From: Pseudomonas sp. ML96
GTDB lineage: Bacteria; Pseudomonadota; Gammaproteobacteria; Pseudomonadales; Pseudomonadaceae
Direction of reading: 5' to 3'
DNA length: 64,000 nucleotides
NCBI RefSeq assembly: GCF_000761545.1
Contig: NZ_JPMY01000018.1
Coordinates: 33,163 to 97,162 of the forward strand
Each line of letters opens with the position of its first letter. Within the stretch, counting starts at the first letter, position 1. The notes beneath the pieces are model-generated. The model was not told where the DNA came from. It worked only from the letters and a program-made list of their open reading frames with translations, and ran no database searches. A program made the position numbers and the translations under genes. Shown here one piece after another: positions 9,275 through 17,590 of the stretch.

Positions 9275-10642
9275 ATGAACGCGTTGAACAAGGCAACTGG
9301 CGGTGATTCCGTGCCGTTGAGATTCCGCACGCTTGGCGGATGGATTGAACGTCCGGGCGATCTGCAACCGGAACTCAAGGGCCACGAGCGCGCCGATGTG
9401 ATCGTGGTCGGTGCCGGCTTTGCCGGCCTCTCGACCGCGCTGGAACTGAGGGCGCGCGGGGCGGAGGTCATCGTGCTGGAGCAGGAGTTCGCGGGCTTCG
9501 GTGCCAGCGGGCGCAATGCGGGCTACCTGCTTGGCAGCATGGGCGTCGAATGCGACATGTTCGTCAGTCGCGTGGGGGCGGAGCAGGCCGCACAGTTCGT
9601 CAGGTTCTACGACGAGGCCGTGCCCTACGTCGAAGGCCGATTGAAGACACTGGGTATCGACTGTGACTACAACCCTTCGGGTGTGCTCCGAGCCGGTGTT
9701 CATCCCAGCCAGGAAAAGCGCCTGCGGCAGAACATGGCGCTGGGTGAGAAGCTCGGCGCGGTGAGCCGCTTCGTGGACGGTGACGAGATGCGCGCACGGG
9801 GAATCCCGCCTGCCTTTCTGTTCGCTTCCGAGCAGTGCGGGGGCACCTTAAATCCTGGGAAATACGTCAGCGGCCTGCGCCGAGCGGCCATCAAGGCGGG
9901 CGTGAAACTCTTCGAGCGCACGCCATTGCTCTCCTTCAGTGAGGGATCGGTCATCACCTGCAAGACGGCACACGGCAGTGCCACCGCACCGGTGATGGTA
10001 CTGGCAACCAATGCCTATACCCCCCAGCTAGGGGTGTTGCGCAACAAGGTCGCGGCGATTCGGGTGTCGGCAATCGAAACGGAACCGCTATCGACGGAGC
10101 AACTGGCTGCATTGGGTTGGCAGGGGCGGGAAGGGATTATCACACCGCACTACACCATGGAGAGCCACCGCCTGACGGCGCACGGCACCATGGTATTGAC
10201 CGTCAAGAAGCTGGGTTATGCCTACGGTTCGAAGACCCCCAATATCCCGGACCAGAGTGCCTACAAAGCATTGGCACATGTGCTGCGCGAGCGCTATCCG
10301 GCATTGCAAGGCCTTGGCATCCAGCACTGTTGGAGTGGCTACGTCAGTGGCGCTTATGACTTCCTGCCGGTGATCGGTGCCATGGGCGCGAAGCAGAACA
10401 TTTACTACACCACCGGCTGCTCGGGTCATGGGCTGGGCACCCAATCGTTCATAGGGTCGCTTTTTGCCGCGCAGATCAACGGTGAAGCGCCGGAGCTGCT
10501 GGCGGCACTGCAGCATAAGACACCGTCCCTGCTACCAGAACCGCTGCAATGGTGCGTCGTGCAGTCCGCGTTTGCGGCGGCCACATTGCTGGATGCTTGG
10601 ACTGATAAAAAAGTGCGTAAGTACCAGGCCAGGAAAGACTGA
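9275..10642 (+). CDS. FAD-dependent oxidoreductase, DAO/PuuB family
   Basis: Flavoprotein of 455 residues of the D-amino-acid/amine oxidase fold. The dinucleotide motif GAGFAGLSTALEL is at about residues 46-58, and FGASGRNAGYLLG follows, the signature of the gamma-glutamylputrescine oxidase and sarcosine-oxidase-like group. The C-terminal GCSGHGLGTQ closes the FAD site. It would oxidise a C-N bond to an imine or aldehyde plus amine. GGAG is placed 8 bases before the ATG. It shares an operon with the PhyH gene, so hydroxylation followed by amine oxidation of one substrate is plausible. The true substrate is unknown. Confidence 0.9.
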   Translation: MNALNKATGGDSVPLRFRTLGGWIERPGDLQPELKGHERADVIVVGAGFAGLSTALELRARGAEVIVLEQEFAGFGASGRNAGYLLGSMGVECDMFVSRVGAEQAAQFVRFYDEAVPYVEGRLKTLGIDCDYNPSGVLRAGVHPSQEKRLRQNMALGEKLGAVSRFVDGDEMRARGIPPAFLFASEQCGGTLNPGKYVSGLRRAAIKAGVKLFERTPLLSFSEGSVITCKTAHGSATAPVMVLATNAYTPQLGVLRNKVAAIRVSAIETEPLSTEQLAALGWQGREGIITPHYTMESHRLTAHGTMVLTVKKLGYAYGSKTPNIPDQSAYKALAHVLRERYPALQGLGIQHCWSGYVSGAYDFLPVIGAMGAKQNIYYTTGCSGHGLGTQSFIGSLFAAQINGEAPELLAALQHKTPSLLPEPLQWCVVQSAFAAATLLDAWTDKKVRKYQARKD

Positions 10643-10654
10643 TTGCAACTTATG

Positions 10655-10688
10655 CCGTTGTTCTGTGCAAATTACTACAGAACAACGG
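10655..10688. repeat. Perfect 11-bp inverted repeat between oxidoreductase and membrane protein genes
   Basis: CCGTTGTTCTG (10655-10665) and its exact reverse complement (10678-10688) are separated by 12 bases. No T-run follows, so it is more likely an operator or RNA-processing hairpin than a simple terminator. It marks the sharp change to the lower-GC gene that follows. Confidence 0.6.
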
Positions 10689-10716
10689 TGCGACCTTCTT
10701 GATAGAGGCTGTTATC

Positions 10717-11379
10717 GTGGAATTAATAGAAGTATTTATGCTGGTCTCGTGTGTGCTGCTGATGACATGCGGTTTGTGCTATGGGGCGGCATTTGTCAAG
10801 TGTAAAAATTATCTGCTTGGTGTGGAATTCTTGATTGTGGGGATATCCGCAACGAACTTCACGGTATTTATTGTTACGGGCTGGTTGGTCAATTACAATG
10901 CCGCTATGTTTCTCGACGCCTTTTCCCGAGGCGTCGGAGTTCCTGTTATTGCAACACTTGGTTTAATGGCAGTAACTCACAATTATAGGCCGTCCCCGGC
11001 GAGTGATATTGTATTGTTCTTGGCTGGTTTTGCCGCTGCCGCCATTTACTTCACGTCGAGTTCGTTTGACGAGTTACGTCCGTATTTCTATGTGCTGATG
11101 TGGTCAGTTTACACAGTGTACCTTGCCTATTTTTCTTGGCGACTGGCCCGTGTCAAGGAACATCTACATGCACTGGCCACCGTCCTGAGTGGTGTGGCGG
11201 GGCTGACGGTAGCGCTGCGGTATGACTTCTTTCCGATTCCGGGTGACGACACGAAGGTGGTGTTTATGACCTTCGCCTTCTTGACTTGGTCGTACTCAAT
11301 TGTGCAGTCGTTCTATGCCTATCGTGCACTTCAGCGCTTCAGGAACGCCTCTACTCAAAGCTTGTTCCATTTCCGCTGA
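10717..11379 (+). CDS. Membrane protein of unknown function, lower GC
   Basis: Protein of 220 residues with six or seven hydrophobic segments and short loops, ending in a basic, Phe-rich tail. I do not recognise the family. The GTG start at 10717 has GAGG about 8 bases upstream; a TTG at 10699 is possible. Base composition and codon choice (many AT-ending codons such as ATT, TTA, TAT) differ from the flanking genes, which suggests a later arrival. It is preceded by a perfect inverted repeat and closed by its own terminator, so it may be a cargo unit rather than part of the catabolic operon. A membrane sensor or transporter role is conceivable, but nothing shows it. Confidence 0.7.
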   Translation: MELIEVFMLVSCVLLMTCGLCYGAAFVKCKNYLLGVEFLIVGISATNFTVFIVTGWLVNYNAAMFLDAFSRGVGVPVIATLGLMAVTHNYRPSPASDIVLFLAGFAAAAIYFTSSSFDELRPYFYVLMWSVYTVYLAYFSWRLARVKEHLHALATVLSGVAGLTVALRYDFFPIPGDDTKVVFMTFAFLTWSYSIVQSFYAYRALQRFRNASTQSLFHFR

Positions 11380-11469
11380 TTCCAGCAAAAGTTCACGCTG
11401 CGATGTTGCTGATCGTCTGCCTGTTTTTTATGTGAAGTTACTCCATGCCGGGCTGAGGCCTGCATCTTT

Positions 11470-11493
11470 ACCGCCTCCCGGGGCGGTTTTTTT
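11470..11493 (+). terminator. Rho-independent terminator after the membrane protein gene
   Basis: An ACCGCC stem with a short C/G-rich loop and GGCGGT partner is followed by seven T. It lies about 90 bases after the stop of the membrane protein. Confidence 0.85.
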
Positions 11494-11772
11494 ATAGCTT
11501 AATAATCCGCGCACACAGGCGAATTAGGTTTGGAAATAAGCGAATAAGGCCTCGTGCAATAAGCTTGGGCGCCTTTCGAAATAACCCTTATTCTACATCC
11601 GGCTGGAGCGGTGTTAATGCGAAAGCGCTCCGTGCACATGATCTACGCGCTTCTGCGTTGAGGAGAGAAACATTAAGGACTGGCCCTGTTCGCTGTGCAC
11701 TTTTCAATGCCAGGCAGGGCGTCGCAGTAGCACCTCTGGTGCTCTACGGGGAGAAAAAGTTGCTCAAGACGC

Positions 11773-11806
11773 TGCGTGCCAACGGACAAACTGTCTGTGG
11801 CACGCA
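11773..11806. repeat. Hairpin in the gap before the second PhyH gene
   Basis: TGCGTGCCA (11773-11781) pairs with TGGCACGCA (11798-11806), and the loop contains a further GACA/TGTC pair. It is 74 bases past the stop of the minus-strand PhyH gene and may act as its terminator. An open frame across 11565-11903 was not accepted as a gene. The remaining bases of the 500-base gap 11380-11879 show nothing else. Confidence 0.5.
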
Positions 11807-11879
11807 CCGCCAGCGCCGGGGTCCGATGCTTGACCTATTTCCTTACCTGGAGAGTTGGCTCAGGCCAGCTTTGGCGGGA

Positions 11880-12749
11880 TTAGAGCTGGAGGTAGTCAGC
11901 TAGGTCTGCGTAGTTATGCTGCCACAGGCCAGGGCTGCCATTGGGGTACTGAGAGCGGAAGCCGAGGATCTTTTGAACGCGTGGAGACAACGTCCTGACC
12001 AACTCAAGAGGCACGATCAGCGGATATGCTTCTTCAGGCGTGATAATCGAAGCCTGCATCGGAATGGTCAGCCCGCGGCGATAGAAGTCGGTTGTTACGT
12101 TGGCACCGCCACCGTGAACGACTTTCCCGCCGAACAGCACGGCATCCCCAGCTTTCAACAGGGCTGGGATCGTCATCTCCGACGTTCCCACCTCTTCGAA
12201 GTCATCCCAGTTCTGGCTGCCTGGAATCACGCGCGTAGCGCCGTTTTCCTCTGTGAAATCCGTTAGAGCCAGCATCAGGTTCGTAATAGCGCGTGGTGCA
12301 TTTTTGTTCATAGAAATAAACGGTTGGTACTGCGCCATGTCGCGATGCAGCATTTGAGCTCTATTGCCGGGGCCAATCTCGATCAATTGAGCAGTGGTCA
12401 GCCACCAGTCACCGCACTCGGGTTCATAAAGCACGCGGCCCAATTCATGAAAGAGATCGTCATCCAGGATTTCCTCACGAAAGGTTTTGCTGTGAGTAAC
12501 AAGGTTGGTAAGCCGCTTGGTTTGATGGCCATGAAACTCAGCAATCAACTCATGTTCGTGCTTGGATCCCGCATCGAGCGCGGCAAGTGGTGCTTCGAGT
12601 TCATTGTTGATCCGGACGACCTGTTCAGGTGTCATGAAGTTACGGATGATGACCGCACCCGCTTGGTCGCTCAGTTGAACAATCTCTTGTGCTGAGCTCG
12701 ATCTAGTTACGACGGGTAGGCCTGGCAAAGAGTCGCGAGAGGCTGACAT
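11880..12749 (-). CDS. Phytanoyl-CoA dioxygenase (PhyH) family oxygenase, second copy
   Basis: Fe(II)/2-oxoglutarate oxygenase of 289 residues. Metal ligands appear in MLHRDMAQYQPF and VVHGGGANVTT, with RRGLT after it for 2-oxoglutarate; FTEENGATRVIPGSQNWDD is shared with the first PhyH protein (8322-9209), so the two are paralogs. The ATG at 12749 (MSASRDSLPG) has GGAG about 10 bases upstream; the open frame begins 23 codons earlier without support. It diverges from the PucR-type regulator gene at 12989, with a conserved inverted repeat in the gap between them. It probably acts on the same or a related substrate as the first copy. Confidence 0.88.
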   Translation of the reverse strand: MSASRDSLPGLPVVTRSSSAQEIVQLSDQAGAVIIRNFMTPEQVVRINNELEAPLAALDAGSKHEHELIAEFHGHQTKRLTNLVTHSKTFREEILDDDLFHELGRVLYEPECGDWWLTTAQLIEIGPGNRAQMLHRDMAQYQPFISMNKNAPRAITNLMLALTDFTEENGATRVIPGSQNWDDFEEVGTSEMTIPALLKAGDAVLFGGKVVHGGGANVTTDFYRRGLTIPMQASIITPEEAYPLIVPLELVRTLSPRVQKILGFRSQYPNGSPGLWQHNYADLADYLQL

Positions 12750-12937
12750 TGAAAAACACTCCAGATTGAGAGGAACGGTTGGCGCAGGCGGATTGATGCC
12801 CAATAAAACGGACATCAAGAAACAGGCCCTCTTGCCACTGCGCTAAACCTTAAAAAGAACATGGAGCGTCAGGTGCCTCCTTGTATTTTTTGTTCAGGCA
12901 GTGAGTTCATGCTAGGTTTCCCCTTGTTTTCGGCCAA

Positions 12938-12982
12938 GGTACAAACTGCACCATTTTCTCTAGTATTTTTGAGTGATTTGCA
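12938..12982. promoter_or_regulatory. Inverted repeat plus TGATTTGCA box, copy 2
   Basis: GGTACAAACTGCACC (12938-12952) is followed after 21 bases by TGATTTGCA (12974-12982), 6 bases before the PucR-type start codon. The pair matches that at 7009-7052. It probably serves the regulator's own promoter and the divergent PhyH gene. The PucR-type protein itself is the likely binder. Confidence 0.5.
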
Positions 12983-12988
12983 CTGTCC

Positions 12989-14242
12989 ATGACCAATACG
13001 TCATCCCCTTGGCCACGCCCATCGGAAGCGGTTCGTGAGCTCATGCGCAAAGGCGCCGAGCTTGCTCAAACGCTGCCGCCGGAGTGGATTGAGCGCCTGA
13101 ATCAGTCGCTTTTCTCCTCACCAGAAGATGCAAAACTGCTGGAGGACCCGGTTATCCTCGCGGCGTTCCGGCGCGCAAACCGGGCAGAGTTACTGCACTG
13201 GGCGCATGCCAATCTGCAGCGCCCTGGAGAGCCAGTGGAGTCCTACGTGTCTGCCGATATGGTGGATACGGCCAAGGAGCTGGCTCGCAGAGGACTGTCT
13301 GAACTGTTGATGAATGTGGCGAGGTCGACCCAGAACACTGCTTGGGAACTGTGGATGAAGATGGCATTTAGCCTGACGCAGGATTCAGTGGTGCTCGAGG
13401 AGTTCCTGGAGGTCTCGTCGCGTTCCATCTCGGAATTCATCGACAGCAACATGCGTGTTGTGACCCAGATCATCCTGGAAGAAAAAAGTGCTCAGGCCCA
13501 TGACGATCATATCGACAGACGTGCTCTGGTCAGTCGGTTACTAGATGGCAGAGATGTGGACTCCGAGCAGTTCGGTAGGCGACTGGGTTACAACCTTTTC
13601 CAGAAGCATCACGCCTGTCTCGTCTGGAGCGAAATTCCGGATGCAGAAATCCAACCTCTGGAGGGTATGGCCCGCACTCTAGCGAAACTCACTGGCACGG
13701 TAGCGCCACTGATTGTGTTCGCTGGCCCGGCAACGCTATGGGTCTGGATGAGTGCGGCAAAGCCTCTGGACCTGAACGCGCTGCAAGGCGTCGCCGATCA
13801 GTTTCCCAAAATGCGCGCGGCAATCGGCTCCCCGGGAATGGGAGTGAATGGCTTCCGTCGGGCTCACCTGGAGGCCTTGACCACCCAGCGATTGATGGGG
13901 CGCTTGGCTGGTGCTCCCGCTGTGGCCACGATCGATCAAGTTCGAATGGTTTCTCTGATGACCCAGGATCTCCGCGCCGCCAGGCAATTTGTCTTGAGTA
14001 CGCTGGGACGGTTGGCCACGGAGCCCAGGGTTCTTCAGCATTCCTTGCACGCCTTCCTGGCCAACGGCTGCAACATCACCCAGACCGCTGAAGTACTTGG
14101 CACGCATCGCAATACATTGCTGCGCCGGCTGGAACGCGCTCAGGATCTATTACCCGGGCAGCTTGCAGACCATCGCATTCAAATCGCCGCGGCCCTTGAG
14201 CTGGTGATTTGGAGCACACCAGTTGGCGACGATGAGAAATGA
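12989..14242 (+). CDS. PucR/CdaR-type transcriptional regulator
   Basis: Regulator of 417 residues. The C-terminal 60 residues (FLANGCNITQTAEVLGTHRNTLLRRLERAQDLL) are the PucR-type helix-turn-helix; a GGDEF-like CdaR middle domain precedes it. The N-terminal third is helical and resembles the sensor domain found in such regulators. These proteins usually activate catabolic genes near them in response to the substrate. I kept the ATG at 12989, although no ribosome-binding site precedes it; a Met 18 codons in (MRKGAELAQ) is a possible alternative. The paired motif in its promoter region recurs before the monooxygenase operon, which suggests autoregulation plus control of that operon. Confidence 0.88.
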   Translation: MTNTSSPWPRPSEAVRELMRKGAELAQTLPPEWIERLNQSLFSSPEDAKLLEDPVILAAFRRANRAELLHWAHANLQRPGEPVESYVSADMVDTAKELARRGLSELLMNVARSTQNTAWELWMKMAFSLTQDSVVLEEFLEVSSRSISEFIDSNMRVVTQIILEEKSAQAHDDHIDRRALVSRLLDGRDVDSEQFGRRLGYNLFQKHHACLVWSEIPDAEIQPLEGMARTLAKLTGTVAPLIVFAGPATLWVWMSAAKPLDLNALQGVADQFPKMRAAIGSPGMGVNGFRRAHLEALTTQRLMGRLAGAPAVATIDQVRMVSLMTQDLRAARQFVLSTLGRLATEPRVLQHSLHAFLANGCNITQTAEVLGTHRNTLLRRLERAQDLLPGQLADHRIQIAAALELVIWSTPVGDDEK

Positions 14243-14366
14243 GTTCCGAACAGTAGATTTCTCTCTGGTTTGAGCCGATTTGTTGAAGCTCAGGAGGAGG
14301 GCGGAGCTTCTTGTTAGGGCGCGACAGCTTCGGCCACCACGCTCGACCGAGTTCTTCAACGGAGTA

Positions 14367-14403
14367 GGCCGAAAGCAGCCTGAGGGAGAATCAGCTTTCG
14401 GCC
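14367..14403. terminator. Hairpin between convergent genes
   Basis: GGCCGAAAGC and its exact reverse complement enclose a 17-base loop between the PucR-type gene and the efflux pump gene, which converge. No T-run follows on either strand, so terminator function is only likely. Confidence 0.45.
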
Positions 14404-14458
14404 AAATCTAGCTCGTTGAATTTCTTGCCCCGCTAGCAAGAAACAGAGCCCCCTAAGA

Positions 14459-17400
14459 TCACGTTTGCACCGCTGGGTCGGAATTGCCGCCAGATTTCTG
14501 TGGCGGTTGGGAAGACTCGAGCAGCTGCGGATTTCGCTCACGGTTCTCCCATTGCAGCAGGAGCGAGATTGCGCAGGGCAGGACAGTCAGGGTCACGATG
14601 GTCGCGCCGGCCAGCCCACCGATAACCGCGAACGCCATCGGCCCCCAGAATATCTGTGGTGCGATCGGAACCATGCCTAGGATGGCCGCACAGGCCGTCA
14701 GAACTATAGGGCGTGCCCTGTGTGTCGAGGCGTGCACGATGGCTTCGAGAGGCGACCGGCCTGCACCGACATTGATGTCCACTTCCTCGATCAGAATGAT
14801 TGCGTTTCGGACGATCATGCCGACCAGGGCTATGACCCCGAGCTGCGCTACGAAGCCCATCGGCGTTCCGGTTGGCAGCATAGCGAGCACGACACCGATC
14901 AGGCCGAACGGCGCCATTGCGAGAGCGAGGAACATGCGGGAGAAACTGCGTAGTTGCACCATCAGCAGCACGCACATCACTAGGGCAGTGACTGGCAGTA
15001 CTGCGAAGAGTGAGGCGCTTCCCTTTGCCGCTTCCTCGACCGCGCCACCAGTTTCCACCTTGTAGCCTTTGGGCATGTTGGCGACGAACTGCTCGACAGC
15101 GGGTGCGAGATTCTGCACTACAGTTGCCGCTTCAAGGCCCTCGCGAACGTCGCCTTGGACGGTCACGATTGGGAGGCGCTGGCGCCGCCAGACGATCGGG
15201 TCCTCTACGCCATAGCTGAGTTTCGCAATCTGTGTCAGTGGTATGGTCTGGCCTTGAGGGGTACGGATCTGCAGATTGGCCAGAGTCGCAAGGTCTGTGC
15301 GCTCGCCGATCTTTGCTCGCACGACCACGTCCACGAGACGATCTTGGTCGCGTACGGCGGTTACCGTGGTGCCGGAGAAGATGGCAGCCATGGCACTCGC
15401 GACTTCCTCAGACGAAAGTCCCAGCGCCTGCGCTTGCGTCTGGTCGATTGCGACGACGACGCTGCGTTGCGGCTCGCCCGACAGCAAATGCACCCCGCTC
15501 GTGTCAGGGTTGGCCGAGAGCAGGTTGGCCAGTTGCCCGGCTATATCGCGCACCTTGGCTTGATCGGGGCCTGTGACGCGATACTTGAGTGGCCAGCCGA
15601 CCGGCGGGCCCAGTTCTAACGGCGTTGCACGGGCGATTAGACCGGGAAAATCTGCCTTGAAGGTTGCGGCGAGCTTGGCCTGGAGCGCATCGCGCTCTTT
15701 GACGCCTTTGGTGAGCACGACTATCTGGGTCACATTGTCGTTCTGCAGCAGCACCTCCATCGGCAAATAGAAGCGGATCGCGCCTGAGCCAATGTAGGTA
15801 GAGAACTGCTCGACGTCGGGATCGGCAGCCAGCACCTTTTCGAGCTTCAATGCCTCCCGCTCTGTGGCTTCCAGCGATGCATTCTGTGGCAGCGTCAGGC
15901 TCACCAGAAGTTCCGGGCGATCGGATGGTGGAAAGAACTGCTGTTCGAGATAGGTAGAGGTGCCGAGCGAAATCACGAAGGCGGCGCCTGCTGCCGTAAG
16001 GGTGAGCGCACGATGGGTCAGGGACCAGGACAGGGTCCGCTCGTAGGCGCCCATGATCCGGCCCTTACTGTGGCCGTGATTCGGCAGGGACTTCGGCAGG
16101 ATCAGGGTGCCGAGCAGTGGCGAGAACAGCACCGCGACCACCCAGGATGCCGATAGCGAAATCAGCACCACCATAAACATCGAGTAGCAATACTCTCCGG
16201 CACTTGAGGCGGCGAAGCCGACCGGAATAAATCCGGCGATCATGACGAGCGTACCCGTCAGCATCGGAAAGGCGGTCGAGTCGTAGGCGAAGCTTGCCGC
16301 GCGCTTGAGACTCCAACCCTCCTCGAGTTTTCCGATCATGGCCTCGACCGTGATCATCGCGTCATCGACCAGCAGGCCGAGGGCGATGATCAGCGCGCCG
16401 AGCGAGATACGCTGCAGACCGATCCCGGTCAGCTCCATGCCGATGAAAGTTAGCGCCAGGACGAAGGGAATCGAAATGCTGACGACCAACCCCGCTCTGA
16501 GGCCGAGGGAGAGGAACGAAACCGCAAGCACGATCGCGACCGCTTCAGCCAGTACCTTCAGGAAGCCGTTCACGGCCTCCTTGACCACCGTCGATTGGTC
16601 AGCGACCTGAAGCATCTCGATTCCGTGGGGGAGCGCCGCTTTGACTTCGTCCATGCGATCCCGCACCGCCTGCCCGAACTCAAGCAGATTGCCGCCCGCA
16701 GCCATCGATATGGCGATGCCGAGCGCCTTCTCGCCGTTGACCCGGAACTGGGGGGCCGGTGGGTCGGCCGGAATACGTCGAATCGTGGCGAGCTCCGCCA
16801 GCGGTACGAAGCGGTCGTTCGCCCGTAGTGTCATGTGGCGCAGGCTTTCTTCAGACACAAAGCTTCCGCTCACACGCAGGGCGATCTTGTCGTCAGCCAG
16901 GCGCACCGTTCCGGCAGGGCTGACGGCATTCTGAGCCCGCAACGCTCTCAGTACTGCCTCTTCGTCCAGACCATAGGCGGCGAGAAGGCTGGGTGAGAAC
17001 TCAATGACAATCTGCTCTTCTTGCGCGCCCAGCAGTTGTACTTTGCCGATGTTCGGGATGCGCAACAGTTCAGCTCGAACGCCTTCCAGATAGTCGCGCA
17101 GTTCTCGATCCGAAAAGCCCTCGGTCGTGAATCCGTAGATCTGGCCATAGGTATCGCCAAACTCGTCGTCAAAGAAGGGGCCCTGTACTCCGCTTGGGAG
17201 TGTCGTGCTGATGTCGGCCATCTTTTTGCGCACCTGGTACCAGGCGTCTGGGACTACGCGCGCCGGCGCATCGTCGCGCAGATTGACCATGATCACCGTC
17301 TCGCCGGGGCGCGTGTAGCTGTCGAGTCTGTCGAGATAGTGAATCTCTTCGAGTTTCTTCTCCAGGCGGTCGGTCAGGAGTCTGGTGGTGTCTTCGATAT

Positions 17401-17590
17401 TTGCGCCAGGCCAGCGGGCAGCGACCACCATGGTCTTGATGGTGAAGGCTGGATCTTCATTGCGGCTCAGCTTCGAGTAGCTCATTGCTCCGCCGATCAG
17501 AGTGATCAGCATGAGAAAAAAGATCAGCGGCTTTTGCGCGATGGACCATGCCGAGAGATTGAAGCTGCCTTTGTTTTCCCGCTCGCTCAT
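14459..17590 (-). CDS. RND efflux pump, inner-membrane transporter (AcrB/TriC type)
   Basis: Proton-driven efflux permease of 1043 residues, full family length, with the 12-segment pattern split in two repeats: a first helix in residues 15-35, six helices around 330-540, and a second set at 860-1010. The relay Asp pair is visible in LLVDDAMITVEAM. The start overlaps the adaptor stop as ATGA, so adaptor and pump are coupled. No outer-membrane factor gene is present, so it would rely on a TolC/OpmH-like protein elsewhere, as TriABC does. Position near catabolic genes suggests export of a toxic substrate or intermediate. Confidence 0.93.
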   Translation of the reverse strand: MSERENKGSFNLSAWSIAQKPLIFFLMLITLIGGAMSYSKLSRNEDPAFTIKTMVVAARWPGANIEDTTRLLTDRLEKKLEEIHYLDRLDSYTRPGETVIMVNLRDDAPARVVPDAWYQVRKKMADISTTLPSGVQGPFFDDEFGDTYGQIYGFTTEGFSDRELRDYLEGVRAELLRIPNIGKVQLLGAQEEQIVIEFSPSLLAAYGLDEEAVLRALRAQNAVSPAGTVRLADDKIALRVSGSFVSEESLRHMTLRANDRFVPLAELATIRRIPADPPAPQFRVNGEKALGIAISMAAGGNLLEFGQAVRDRMDEVKAALPHGIEMLQVADQSTVVKEAVNGFLKVLAEAVAIVLAVSFLSLGLRAGLVVSISIPFVLALTFIGMELTGIGLQRISLGALIIALGLLVDDAMITVEAMIGKLEEGWSLKRAASFAYDSTAFPMLTGTLVMIAGFIPVGFAASSAGEYCYSMFMVVLISLSASWVVAVLFSPLLGTLILPKSLPNHGHSKGRIMGAYERTLSWSLTHRALTLTAAGAAFVISLGTSTYLEQQFFPPSDRPELLVSLTLPQNASLEATEREALKLEKVLAADPDVEQFSTYIGSGAIRFYLPMEVLLQNDNVTQIVVLTKGVKERDALQAKLAATFKADFPGLIARATPLELGPPVGWPLKYRVTGPDQAKVRDIAGQLANLLSANPDTSGVHLLSGEPQRSVVVAIDQTQAQALGLSSEEVASAMAAIFSGTTVTAVRDQDRLVDVVVRAKIGERTDLATLANLQIRTPQGQTIPLTQIAKLSYGVEDPIVWRRQRLPIVTVQGDVREGLEAATVVQNLAPAVEQFVANMPKGYKVETGGAVEEAAKGSASLFAVLPVTALVMCVLLMVQLRSFSRMFLALAMAPFGLIGVVLAMLPTGTPMGFVAQLGVIALVGMIVRNAIILIEEVDINVGAGRSPLEAIVHASTHRARPIVLTACAAILGMVPIAPQIFWGPMAFAVIGGLAGATIVTLTVLPCAISLLLQWENRERNPQLLESSQPPQKSGGNSDPAVQT

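Noticed and set aside
11565..11903. 112-codon plus-strand open frame
   Set aside because: It overlaps the end of the PhyH gene, and its translation does not look like a folded protein.
8322..12749. PhyH proteins as ectoine hydroxylase EctD, given the EctB-like aminotransferase nearby
   Set aside because: The EctD signature around its metal-binding HSD is absent (both have HRD), and no ectA or ectC is seen.
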